Shown here piece by piece: positions 1 through 10,984 of a stretch of 64,000 nucleotides of DNA. This DNA is from Hypericum androsaemum (Eukaryota > Streptophyta > Magnoliopsida > Malpighiales > Hypericaceae). Location of the stretch: positions 12,228,689-12,292,688 of the forward strand of contig OZ023180.1 of NCBI GenBank assembly GCA_963995505.1, in the 5' to 3' direction. The position numbers and the translations under genes are program-made. The notes below the pieces were generated by a model, which saw nothing but the letters and a program-made list of their open reading frames with translations, did no database searches and was not told the DNA's origin. Within the stretch, counting starts at the first letter, position 1; each line of letters starts with the position of its first letter.

Positions 1-167
1 TTTTTAAGCATGGAATGTTCAAAAGTCGATTTTATATGTAAATCAATGCATTCAATATATGAAGACTACAACATTAAAATGAGTAAAATAATATATAACT
101 GTAAACATCTGTGTTAAAAGATAATACAATAAGTATGATAAACATTAAGTAAATATATAATAATATA

Positions 168-415
168 ATGGCCAAATTAGACAGGATTGCTTGTTGCCCC
201 ATATTGGACGGATTTTTTCAAGGATTCCATTTTTCCATTTTTTATAGGTTATGTAGCGTTAATGTAATTTTTTGGGCTCTTTTTTCCTGTCACTCATTTT
301 TTTTGCAGGATTTTACGGTGATAGAATTTTTTTACCGAGACTTGCGGCTGCAACTTCTATAGTCTAGTGTGAGGGATTGGTCTCGAGCACCTACTATGGG
401 TGCAAAAATATGTAG
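168..415 (+). mobile_element. LINE 3'-tail relic (copy A)
   Basis: Positions 300-390 (acttgcggctgcaac followed by agtgtgaggga) resemble the 3' untranslated tail of the L1-type LINE at 46.3-49.0 kb (aggccggcggctgcaacc, then agtatgagggg) and the tail at 58,675-58,919. No coding part, poly(A) or target duplication is visible. The same relic is in copy C at 24,605-24,850, so it predates that duplication. The 64-codon ORF here is probably not a gene. Confidence 0.35.
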
Positions 416-429
416 TTATAGTATTCATT

Positions 430-1800
430 ATCTTTGCAACAATTCTCGATAATATGCCAACTAAGTTAAATAAATTGGACTAATATGTCAAAAAAAAATT
501 GTATAATCATCTTCTTATATTTCTAGACTTATTAGACTTTGTTTGGATAAATTATATAAGAAAGTTGCTAAATATTTGAACTTATTTGATATTTTTTCAT
601 TTTTATAATGCTAAATTAAATTTATTAAATTTTATTTAATAATATTAATATAAAATAGAAGTCCTGCCAGACCGAGTGAACTAAAAATTTTAAGAATTTG
701 GGGTCGTTTTTTGGGTCGGTTTTAAAAATATTGAAAAAGAGTAGACGGTGGTACCATTGTTGTTGTATCTTAAAAAATCTCTGACTCGGTGTTGATATCT
801 TCTCCATACAAATTATTTTTCCTAAATCCTTCTACGCCATAATACGTTGAACTAATGCATAAAATGAGCAGTGTTACATAGGCTGCCATCGTTATTTTAT
901 TGAATGATAAAATTTATACAGCGTTCATTCATTTTGTAGGTAAATTCAACAATTTTTTCCTTTTTGTAATTACCATTAAAGATCAAAATAATTCAGAATT
1001 ATAGAAATATTAATTATTATACTATTGAAAATTATGCCACAATCAATGCGTACTATTTTTGTAATGATGGAAAAGGCTAAATTGCCAAAACTTATAGAGC
1101 AATTTTGGTATTGTTAGCTTGCCATTTTATATTGATAAGTAATAAAGAGTAACTAAAGAATTGACTATTCGTAATAAATATGAGTCTTGATTTTCTCATA
1201 TATTAAAAACATAAATCAAGAATGAATTGTACCTTCTTTTTTTGTGTCAGCGTCATTTACTTGGTTGTTAGTTATGGCATTTATAAGTTATAAAAAAAAT
1301 AAGGAAATTTAAAATTTTGTCCCATTATTGTTGGCATTCTTTATTGGTATCAAGATAGATGGTGTGCCACCGACAAATACTTTGATCAACTAGTGATAAA
1401 GTTGTTCTAGTTTAACAAATCTTTTAGTTCAAATCATTGGCAACACAACAATGTAAAATAATTATTGGGAGAACTTTGCCACCTTTCATAAGTTCTACCC
1501 AACTCAAATCTAGATTAGTTAGCCAATGGCCGAATACCAAATGATATTAACTAAAAAGATAGATTGTGAGGTTCAGATGCATTGATATACTGCATTGGCA
1601 TCATATTAAATTTTTATTTTGGAATATATTGATTGAATTGCTATTGTTACTTGATTGGGAATATATGGATAACTTTTTTAGCATAATTACTAGGAAAGGT
1701 TTATATTTCGGGATGCAAAATTTATAAACATGGCCAAGCCTTAAGAGGAGAATTATTGGAAGGCTTATTTTGTTGTGCGGTATTGTCGTTGACATGAGAC
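430..1800. other. Intergenic, no gene seen
   Basis: AT-rich non-coding DNA. From about 845 onward it matches 25,180-26,140 of copy C closely, with only scattered substitutions and small indels. Positions 430-840 differ from C. Short ORFs on both strands are not preserved between the copies and carry no recognisable domain. Confidence 0.6.
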
Positions 1801-1809
1801 GTGATAACT

Positions 1810-3045
1810 AACCACGAAACAGATTTGGATTCAATGGGGACTACATAAAAGTCATCATCATAGTATGGACTAAATTTAGGTCATAAGATTTGATTTTTAA
1901 AATTCATTTTCAGATCTGACAGTCATTATCATTCGAGGATACAATAGTATTTTTACTCATAAAAACCTAGTTAAGGATTAAAAAAAACTATAGAAAACAG
2001 CCTTTTATAGGGTTTTTTGCTTTTAGCTTAACAAAACCTAAAAATCTTGCCTCCTTCTCTCTTTCCCATCTCCACGTATGACCTAATTGACAAACCTCAT
2101 GAAGATCTTGTCTCCAAGTGCAGCTTTTCTTGGGCTTCAAAATTGAACTGATATTCGATGTTGTAGGTAACTTTTACATTGTCTACTAAATTTGATGTTT
2201 GATGGATCTGATTGAATAATCATCAATAATTTTATGGTGGTGCAGGTTGTGTTTGATTATGCTCATGATAAACCCATAATCTTCTAATCCTTCTAACCCG
2301 ATGTTGCCTTTCTTGTCAGGAAGTTGATCATCAGACCATTTTTATGTGGGTTTGTTGGATTAGAAACCAATTAGGCCACCGTTCGGTGTCGTTCTGCCAT
2401 TGAGACTTCGTCGTTTTGAGAAGGAGAAGAGTCGCGAGCCCAATATTATTATTACTGGTATATTAGAGAAGAAGGAGACCAATATCAAAGTAGAAGAAAA
2501 TCAATATCATAGAAGAAGGAAACCAATATCTAATAAGAAGGATATCAATATCCGAGTACAAGGATACCAATATCAGAGTAGAACAATACCAATATCAGAG
2601 TAGAAGAAAACTAATATCATAGAAGAAAGACACCAATATCAGAGTAGAAGAAAACTAATATCATAGAAGAAGGACACCAATATCAGAGTAGAAGAACACT
2701 AATATCAGAGTTAGAGAAAATCAATATCATAGAAGAAGCAAACCAATATCTAAGAAGAAGGGAACTAATATCCGAGTACAAGAATACCAATATTCTCATA
2801 ATTATATTTCCATAAATTGTATTCTTTTCCATAATTATATTTCCATAAATTGTTTTATTTTTTGGCATTTTTTAGTGTTACTGATAGTGCTGTTACGTGA
2901 TTTAGGATAATTGGATAGTATTTATTTATTTATTAATTATTTTTATAACTATATTCCCTAATTTATAGCTTTTTTGTTAATATGGTGTACTAATATTGCC
3001 CCTATCCCCATCAGTGGGGACTAGCCTAGTCCCCACTGAATTCGA
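1810..3045. other. Copy-A-specific insertion or C-specific deletion
   Basis: Copy C runs directly from the equivalent of 1,809 (gtgataa) to the equivalent of 3,050 (ggaaactaa...cgtagaccaag), so about 1.2 kb is present only here. It contains the 44-bp minisatellite at 2,440-2,800 and otherwise AT-rich DNA with no convincing gene. No clear terminal repeats or target duplication were found. Confidence 0.55.
2440..2800. repeat. 44-bp minisatellite (two 22-bp halves)
   Basis: The motif accaatatcagagtagaag recurs at 2,588, 2,632 and 2,676, a 44-bp period. The alternate half reads ctaatatcatagaagaag, so the basic unit is about 22 bp. Flanking units are more diverged. The ORF over this array (2,400-2,603) is a by-product of the repeat. 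Confidence 0.8.
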
Positions 3046-3049
3046 GCCC

Positions 3050-3640
3050 GTGGAAACTAAGATCGTAGACCAAGTCAACTAATACTTTGAAAGCCTGTTA
3101 ACGTGGTAGGACTTTTTTATCGGCCGCATGTTGTGAAGCAAACAACTTGAAAGTTTCATACTCGAAGAAAAGACATCCACAACAAAAAATTGACAAGCAG
3201 ACTTGCAATTTACATCCATACTAGGCTCGGGGGAAACATGATCCCTCAAAGGTTTAAATGTCACCCTCCAAATTTTTAGATTGGAGTGTTATAATTTTGA
3301 GAGTGAGTAGGGATTACATGGATATTTTGATGGTGATGACGTGCATGTGGGCCGTCTGCTGTGATTGGAAATATATCAAATAGATTTAATGATCAAAGTT
3401 TAATGAGTTTTCTCATAGGTACAAACTCGGTATTTGACACAATGCCGTGCCTCTCACACCTCTAGCCATTTTTGTGGAGAGAGCATTAATTAAGGAGAGA
3501 AAAAAGAATCACAAAATTTAAGATATTGAATCTATTGTCACTAAATTGAGGCCAATTAGGGATACTAATATAACATGCTTCCTTCTTTTCAAAAGTCTAA
3601 ACATGACATAATATTAACAATTAAGAAAAAAAACTTTCTT
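3050..3640. other. Intergenic, no gene seen
   Basis: Shared with copy C (26,170-26,497 plus 28,600-28,860), where a 2.08-kb insertion splits it. No coding feature is supported on either strand. Confidence 0.55.
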
Positions 3641-3904
3641 GAAAGCCATGGTCTAAAAAATACAGTCTGACTGGTCAGACCATGAATTGAAACTCATACC
3701 ATCTCAGCTTTGTTGGTAAGAATGTCAACCTAACAAAATTACAAATTTCGATCGGACCACTCGGTTGGAACAGCATATTGACCCAAAAATTCCAGTTTTT
3801 TAGGTTCACAAAAAAAAGGAAAGTGAAAAAATTACCAGAGAAATCTAATTTTTCCCAAATCAAATCAAACAAAATTAAATGAAGTCAATGCAGAGGTAGA
3901 AGGC

Positions 3905-4980
3905 GAGTGCCTAGGTTTTGACACCCTATCTCTAGCATCCCTAGGTTTCTAAAAATGATCTTATAGTCCTCCGTGTTTAATTTTATGATACTTTCGGGTC
4001 CTTCGTTGACGTCATCGGTTCATTTAATAACTTTTTAGATCTAAATAACTATTATACCCCTAAAATTGAGAAAAAAGGCATGTCGTTTGTCTCCTACGTC
4101 CCTTCCGGTGACCTTTATACCTTCTTCGATGACACTTCGTCTGCTATGACGAAATCTACAGTATCATCCCTTCCGGTACCATAAACAAGCCGACGCAAAA
4201 AAATGAATCATCCGCGATGAACAATACTGCAGCTATCGCCATCGAATCTATCATAATAAATAAGCTAATCGCCATCTCCTCTCCCCACTCTGCACTGATA
4301 TGCCGGTGCATAATCAAATCGGCCCATCGTGCACTTACAAATTTCCATGGCTCTCACTGTCCTCTGCGTCATCGGTGCATCCTGTACCTCCTCTGCCTCT
4401 GCTGCCAAACTGAGAGATAATAGGCATCGTTTCATCCGCAATTGTGTTATTCTCTTCCTCGATGTCAAACTATAGCTTCTTGTCCTCCACCTCCCCATCG
4501 GATCAGCCCACCACTTTCTTGTTGCCAAAAACCCTAACCTTTGCTGTGGAGTTCCCAGGTGGTAGGGTGAGATCGACCATAGGTGTATGGGGAAGCGACG
4601 GCTGGGGGTCCTCTAATACAGAGGATAATGATGACGAGAAGGGGGAACATGTAGGAATAGATATCCTCGAACTCATCGTCCAAGGAACGGTGGCTGCGGG
4701 TCCTCAGTGCTGTCCAAGGCATCTTGGTTCTGGTTTAGGCGGGGAGAACTTGCTATTTTATTGACACCGACGTTCTAATCGGAAGAAAGAGAGATATATT
4801 TTGATTTTTTTTATTGATTCTTTTAAGTGTATATAAGTTATTTTACAAGAAAAGTTGATTGATAACGTCAGCGAAGGAGCTGGGCTATAAATTTTCCAAG
4901 GGGACTACAAGATCATTTTCAGAAATCTAGAGACGGTAGAAGTAGGATGTCAAAATCCCAGGGACCTGGGGATAATTTAC
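3905..4980. mobile_element. Mutator-like element with unidentified cargo (copy A)
   Basis: About 130 bp at the left (from ttttgacaccctatc through the gacgtcatcgg stretch, 3,918-4,020) reappears inverted at the right (4,850-4,975). The outermost left bases are degraded; the right end reads gggataatttaccc. The inner TIR (gtgttt...tacttt-cgggtcc-gacgtcat) is laid out like the TIRs of the Pack-MULE at 35.8 kb and the MITE at 20.9 kb. The 800-bp interior is richer in GC than its surroundings and has overlapping ORFs on both strands (4,265-4,528 minus; 4,444-4,764 plus) that I do not recognise. It may be a captured gene fragment. Confidence 0.5.
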
Positions 4981-5479
4981 CCTATAAATTTTTTGTCTTT
5001 TTCAAAAAGGATGTGGAAGTTTAATCTCAATATTTATGGTTGACATTTGGTATTCTCCAAAGTAGCTTAGGTTTTAAATGTTTTGACATTTGCTTTAAAT
5101 ATTTTGAGATATGCCTTAAATGTTCTTATTTTTTTGAAGAATAATGTTTTGAGCAATGACTTGAAGTTTAGGAGTGAGCTACCCACCAAACGGGACCGAA
5201 TTTGATCCTCGATCATTATACTCAAGATTAATCTAATTCACAAATGAACCGGTAGCGAAATTGAAAAATATTCAAAAAGCTGGGGCAAAACCGACGAAAG
5301 TAAAAGAGATGGCATGCGTGTTAGAAAATGATAATTTTAGTAATGAGAAAATGGTTTTCTATGTCATAATAAAATAGTATGCCTTGTTATGATAAAAAGG
5401 TATGCCATGTACAACTTTTGTACTATGTCATTTAATTAATTATTTTATTTTTATCATAAGTATTATTACATACCATTCA

Positions 5480-5770
5480 ATATAATGCGCATACCATTTG
5501 ACATAACCAGACATACCCTTTTGATATAACCATGTATACTATTTGATATAACCGGACATATCATTTGACATAATCGGACATACTATTTTATTATATTTAT
5601 TTTTAATATTATCAAACTAGTCGGATATACCATTTGACATACTCGAGATATACCATTTGACATAATCGAACATACCATTTGATAAAATTGGTCATACCAT
5701 TTGATATGCCTGGGCATACCATTTTAAATAAGTAACTATACCATTTGACATAACTAGACACATTACACAA
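5480..5770. repeat. Minisatellite of about 22-24 bp, taccatttgacataatcgg
   Basis: About a dozen imperfect head-to-tail units of the type cataccatttgacataatcgga. The array is shared with copy C (30,820-31,130), and a diverged relative lies at 49,430-49,700. ORFs through it only translate the repeat. Confidence 0.75.
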
Positions 5771-5779
5771 AAATAAATC

Positions 5780-6430
5780 AATTATGTGAGTGAAAAGCAC
5801 TTGTTCTCAACTACAGAATCAAAACTATACAGCAATACGTGGCCATCGCCTCGCCTTTGTCCAAGAACTCGATCATTGATGATCCAAAACTACACAGCAA
5901 TCTGTGGTCGCGGCCTTGTTCTTCTTCCTTGAGGCTACGGTTATGCAGTGAGCTTCAACCAGCTAGGCTGGTCATAGCTTCTCATTCTTCCTAGCCGATG
6001 AGGGGACGACGGGGTCTTCAACCTTATCATCGACAACAACAGCCGCTGCCACTTCATCAACTTCCCTCACCGCACTGTCCTCTATAGGATTACTTTTAAG
6101 TGGATGGGAGGTTCATCAATATCACGGTTGATAAGTTCATCCTGATTTGGAGGTCTCTTAGGGTTCAAGAAAAAGAGGGAAGAGGGCGGCAGTTGTGTAA
6201 GTTTTTTTTGAGGAAGAGAGAGATTAAGGGGAGGAAAGAGGAGAGAAAAATACAATAATAGCCCTGCGTGAATCTTAACCTTGAAATCTTATACTTGATT
6301 TAAAAACTAATCCAATGGCTCCCATTTTATCTAGATTGGTCTTGACTCATTTTTCAAGTCAGAACCAAATACGTTCCCCACACCAAATACGTTCTTGAAT
6401 GTGTAATAGTAATATATAAAATTTTTATTA
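5780..6430. other. Intergenic, no gene recognised
   Basis: Inside the hAT-like element. It matches 31,140-31,720 in copy C but with indels that break all frames, and a 70-bp stretch around 5,955-6,020 is absent from C. Nothing coding can be supported. Confidence 0.5.
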
Positions 6431-6878
6431 AATAAAAAAAATCTGGTCCGACCAGTCAACCTAGAGGTCAGCCTAAATCTCGGGTCACCTTCCGGGTCAT
6501 TTTTTCAAAACCTTGCTTGAAACTAAATTTACAGTTATATGTTGTAAAAAATTGGAAGAAATTTAATTAAAACAAAAAAAATATTCACCCAATAAGTGAG
6601 AGAAGAGAAGAATGAAAGAAAGCAAGAAAAAAAAAGAAAAATAGTAGGGATGCTTTAAAATTGTACAAATTTCAAAATTACCTAAAGTGACCATAGATTA
6701 GTGACGTTACAAGGATGACTTAATATAGATTAGTGATCATACAAGATAGATTAATTATCTTAAAGAGACAAAAAATAGATTAGTAACTATGGACTAAATC
6801 TGATAAAATGTGTTCGAAGTTGTAGCTTCATACCTCGTTAGAACCATGTTGTAGTAAATCTGATGGAATAATTTATGG

Positions 6879-7154
6879 TCATGAAAAAAGATGCCCAAGC
6901 ATTACGTGTAAAAAAATGATAGGACGGAAGAAAAAAAGATCTTCGTCCATACAACGAATAATAAAGTCAAGAGTATAGCACCACCATCGACCCTCATTCA
7001 CTTTAGATAATGCATCCACAACTACATTTTTTTCACAAAAAATATGTGTTACAAGAAAGAAACTCCATGTCACAAATTTTTTTTCTTTTTTTGGCATTCT
7101 TTTTTTTCCTTGATCAAAATAAGATAAAAGACCGTGCCCATTTTCTATTTTCAA
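6879..7154 (-). pseudogene. Relic of a LINE RNase H C-terminus (copy A)
   Basis: The minus-strand reading contains THIFCEKNVVVDALSKV, then RWWCYTLDFI and a DLFFFRP-like end. This resembles the end of the RNase H domain of plant L1-type elements (H-x-x-R-E-x-N-x-x-A-D-x-L, then a WW...P-x-F-I segment and a D...G-P-F-F-R tail). The arrangement is family knowledge; the match is short and partial. Copy C keeps the same stretch at 32,171-32,428. No upstream RT can be read. It lies just 3' of the neprosin relic, on the same strand. Confidence 0.4.
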
Positions 7155-7296
7155 TTACGTAAGAATGTTATTAAAATATTAAATTTAATAAAAGTTGATG
7201 TCATTCCTCTTCGAAGCAAGGCACTATTTCTTTTATTAATACGAAATAGACCATTATTACATATATATCCCTAATAATAAAAAGTAAAATATTATT

Positions 7297-10200
7297 TATA
7301 TGCCACAATCTTCACCTGGATCACCATAAGAAATGATCGATCTGTTTGATGGATCTTAGTTCCAACGAAATATACTATAAAATTTTTCATTGTCACTAAA
7401 TAAATGCGTATTTGAATAGTCAATATCAACCACATGATAATTCTCATTAACGGCATGAATATTCCAAAAAATTGACAAATTTTTACTGTCGTGAGTAGCA
7501 AATGTTCCTCTCCCCTAGACAGGTTAGATTATCCAATAAGTGCATGAGTTACTCTATCAAATGAAAGACTAAAAACGCTATCATTCAATTTGATAAACTA
7601 TTCTTTTGGCCAACAGCCAATACGTAGAGCATGGTACACCAACAACCAATTATCTGATACAAAATCCTACAAAAGTTGAAACAAAATTAGGCATATTTGA
7701 TGAGAATTACTTTATATCAAAAAAATATGAGAATTACTCTTTCTTCTTATTCTTAAGGATATTCTTTCTATTTGGTCTATTAGCACATCCATAATAATAA
7801 TGTGGGACGTAAACAATTAAAAACTTATATCTCATTTGACATATATAATTTATAATATATACTGCAAAAATAATTAGCTCTTGTTTAAAAAGACAGGCTC
7901 CGTTTGGAAACCAATAGTTTAGGAGTAGATAGTAGTTATTTGGTAGATTAAGAGTAGATCTACAATCTACTTGTTTGGTAAAACTAGTAGATTGTAATCT
8001 ACTAGTAGTTTAGGAGTAGTTTCAAAAAAGTAAGTTCTTTTGTAATTTATTTTAGTTATCAAAAATTAAATAAATTTTAACAATAATAAATATTTATTTG
8101 CTTGGTAGTTATTTGAAAAATTAGAGATATATTCTATTAAAAATAGTTTTCAATTAGTTTTTAATATCAAGGGTTTAGCTGCTAAGTAATTTATTTAGTT
8201 GTCAAAATTCAAAATCTTTTAATTAATATAATTATCTTATTTCATAGAATTTATTTGAGAAGTGAACGATTTTATTTAACTAAACAAGATTTTATTTTCT
8301 TCTACGATACTATAAATGAATTATTTAGAAATATTTCCTAATATCTATAGATTTGGTTGTTGGGTAATTTATTTTGGTTGTCAAAATCAAATAATTTTTA
8401 AAATTAATATAAATATTTTATTTTACTTAGAAATTATTTGAAAATTTGAAAATTCATCATTTACATAATCAATTAGGTGATATTGATATGAATCGATAAT
8501 ATAAAAAAAGTCAATATCAAGTATCACTTCATATGCATACATTGAGAGATGAAATTACTTTTAATTTGATGTAATCATAAGAATTATAATAAATAATAAT
8601 TAACTTTAAAAAATGAAAAAATAAATAATAACACAATATTCTTTTAAGCTGTTTTAATAAATATAGATTTATCTACTACAATAATTGACATGGTCATAGT
8701 ACTCTTATTCTTATTTCAATCCAATGTAAGAAATTAATATATTCAATAAGTTAACCATTTGTCTTCTATCAAAAAATATATTTAGAAATATAGATATTGC
8801 TATATTAAATTATTAGTACTTTAATTTAAATAAATAATTTTATTAGTTTATTTAAACATAATTTATAAATTAATAATTAATTTAACCAAAAAAATATAAT
8901 CTATTAAACTAAATCTGCTATCTGCTAGTCAATTTTACCAAACATATTTTTTAATCTACTATCTACTATCTGCTCTCAATCTGCTATATACTTTCTGTTA
9001 TCTGCTATCTGCTCCCAATCTGTTTCGCCAAACAGGGCCATACATTTGTATCCACTTTTCATAAATTTTACTCCTTACTACTATAGTAACAAATAACTAG
9101 TCTAGAGTAGTTACAACTCTAGAAACTAGTCACGTGATGTTGTTAATGTTTAGATTTAACTAAAAAATAGGTGTAACCTTAACAAAAAATGTAATTTTAA
9201 AAGATAATAAATTAAAAAATTCATTTCATTTTAGTCTTATTCTAATTTATTACAGTATTTTAAATTTAAATTTTAATAAAAATTTGATAAATTTCCGAAG
9301 TCATGATTGCGATAACAGAAAAAAAATATTTTTTCATATAGCAGTTCTTATATAAATTATCCTTCAGTATAATTTGCCTATTGATAACTTGACTTCGAAT
9401 TGTTTTTGTGGACTAGATATTGGTGAGAATATTACGCCTAGATAAAGCATCTAATTTATTTGCACAAATCCTTGACATAATATATTATAGAAACCGTTTA
9501 AGATATCATTCTACACGGGGAAAGTAATTTACATTTCAAAAGTTCTATAAACTTAATTAGTATAGAATTGCAAGTATATATTCAAAAGTGTGGATGAAAG
9601 CGTAATTTATTACACTACAGGACGCCATCAATCGAATGTTATTGTCGCCATAGACTTTTGGGTTTATCTAAAATAATAATATATTTATAGTTAATTTGAT
9701 TTTGTGTAATAATTAAATTGATTATGATATTTATCATCTTCAATCGTGCCTATAATATACTTTAGGCAAAACTATTTAAACAAAATTATTTCAATGACTT
9801 ATAAGAATTTTCATTTCATTTGCCTACATTTTAAGTGTGGATTATTTTTTAGAAGAATGCAAAATTAAGATATGATTTATTACATTGAAATAGGAATATA
9901 CTAATACATAAATTATAGTTAAATTAAATTTTAAAAGAAAAAAATATGAATGTCCACATAAAATTTATGATTTAACTAATTTTAAATACAATTAAAAAAT
10001 TATTAGCTCAAACTAAATATGTTTGTAGGCACTAAGTTTAACAATAGTTATGAAAGATTTAATAACACTAAATAGTTAGTATTAGAGTCTCGCATGTTCC
10101 TCAATTAATTTATCAAGGAAGTTTTTGATAAAATAGCCTTGTTTGCACGGTTTATTAATAAGCATAAAAATAAAACCGTTATCTTATTATAATAGTAAGA

Positions 10201-10715
10201 TAAACAAGTCTCTCGATATTAGTAAAGATTAAACAAGTCTCTCGATATTAGTAAAGATATTCACCATCTATTCAGCGGAAATTTTAATATATTCTTCTCA
10301 TCCATTTGAAAACCAAATAAATGATCCACTATATTGATTTGGTTGCACTGATGGTTGATTTATTTGCATAAATGCACTTACTCCAAGATATATATTGCTC
10401 ATAGCATTCAATACACCGTGTTGTTCCATTTTTAATGTCCCACGTTAAGACAAGCCATATTCAATATAAGATAATCAAATAGAAAATGCTAAATGAATAA
10501 ATAAAAATTTGTGAATATTCTTCGAGAGCACCATTATTTATGGCCCCTCGTGCTCTCTTGAATCTCAACATTTTTAGTTTAAAGTCACGATTATCATATG
10601 GGAGTCAAAAGAGCTATGTTGAGTGTGCGGTCTTTCTCATCCTTTTTAAAAAAATTTACAGCTTAAAAAAATGTACCGAACCATTAGAGACAATCATTCT
10701 CTTTAAAAAATCCAA
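7297..10715 (-). pseudogene. Neprosin-domain (DUF239) pseudogene, copy A
   Basis: Reading leftwards on the minus strand, recognisable exon pieces are: an activation-peptide remnant FGFFKENDC (about 10,675-10,715); the exon with QINQPSVQPNQYSGSFIW (10,262-10,440), broken by TGA and TAG; INPKVYGDNNIRL (about 9,610-9,655); GFVQIN-stop-MLYLGVIFSPISS (about 9,365-9,460); and a last exon starting DFVSDNWLLVYHALRIGCWP at 7,666 and ending near 7,297 with SYGDPGEDCG. These follow neprosin order (activation peptide, catalytic region, NWW...GYWP, terminal YGGPG). Neprosin founders of the family are secreted glutamic peptidases; no activity is claimed here. A 1.1-kb TIR element (7,896-9,039) sits in an intron, and a 29-bp duplication lies at 10,201-10,258. 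Confidence 0.75.
7896..9039. mobile_element. TIR element with GGCTCcGTTTGG ends
   Basis: Copy C reads gtttaaaaagtcatacatttg without interruption at 33,122-33,142, so about 1,144 bp is inserted here between aaaaagaca and atacatttg. The ends are ggctccgtttggaaacc and, inverted, ggccctgtttggcgaaac. Subterminal blocks are rich in repeats of the type ctgctatctgct and agtagattgtaatctac. No transposase is visible. A relative in opposite orientation lies at 37,781-38,879. It is PIF/Harbinger-like or hAT-like; no clear target duplication remains, so the superfamily is open. Confidence 0.7.
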
Positions 10716-10984
10716 ATGTTTCATTTTTATCACATTCCAAAGTTCTTCCTCCTCCTTTTTCCTTTTTGAAGTTTGGCTCTATTTGAACACATGTCTATAT
10801 TTTTTAGAATAATGTTCCAATCTAATTTCTCTTCTTCAAATGATACTAATAGAAAATATGTACCTGAATTTTATGATTTTTGAGCATAGGATGTTCAAAA
10901 ACTGGTTGTTTGTGCATATCAAGGCATTCAACATTTGAAGACTACAACATAAAATGAGTAAAATAATAATAATTTTTATTCAAA

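Larger units (their letters stand above)
3646..6515. mobile_element. hAT-like non-autonomous element (copy A)
   Basis: The left end (ccatggtctaaaaaata) and the inverted right end (caaggttttgaaaaaatg) match the two termini of the 467-bp element at 12,537-13,003. Immediate flanks are cttgaaag at 3,638-3,645 and cttgaaac at 6,516-6,523, an 8-bp target duplication with one mismatch, the hAT length. Subterminal sequence shows the same tgacccggaag...gacccgagattt signature as the short element. The interior has no transposase; it holds a nested Mutator-like element (3,905-4,980) and a minisatellite. The same insertion is in copy C (28,870-31,820), so it predates that duplication. The superfamily is inferred from target-duplication length and end sequence. 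Confidence 0.6.
1..10008. repeat. Segmental duplicate, copy A
   Basis: This segment aligns end to end with 24,455-34,111 in the same order and orientation. It starts in sequence that lies 5' of a neprosin-like gene (compare positions 1-120 with 24,455-24,575 and 10,870-10,985) and stops at the motif ttattagct near 10,008, where copy C ends too. Sequence present here but absent from C includes about 1,810-3,045 (with a minisatellite) and a TIR element at 7,896-9,039. Positions about 430-840 are unrelated to the corresponding part of C. Copy C has its own additions. The homology was read by eye, so identity is not quantified. Confidence 0.85.

Noticed and set aside
2400..2603. 67-codon ORF
   Set aside because: It translates the 44-bp minisatellite.
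4265..4764. Treating the ORFs inside the Mutator-like element as a gene
   Set aside because: The frames are not conserved in the copy-C counterpart and no domain is recognisable. Kept only as unidentified cargo.
5460..5770. CRISPR-like spaced repeats
   Set aside because: Units are head to tail with no unique spacers, in plant nuclear DNA. It is a minisatellite.
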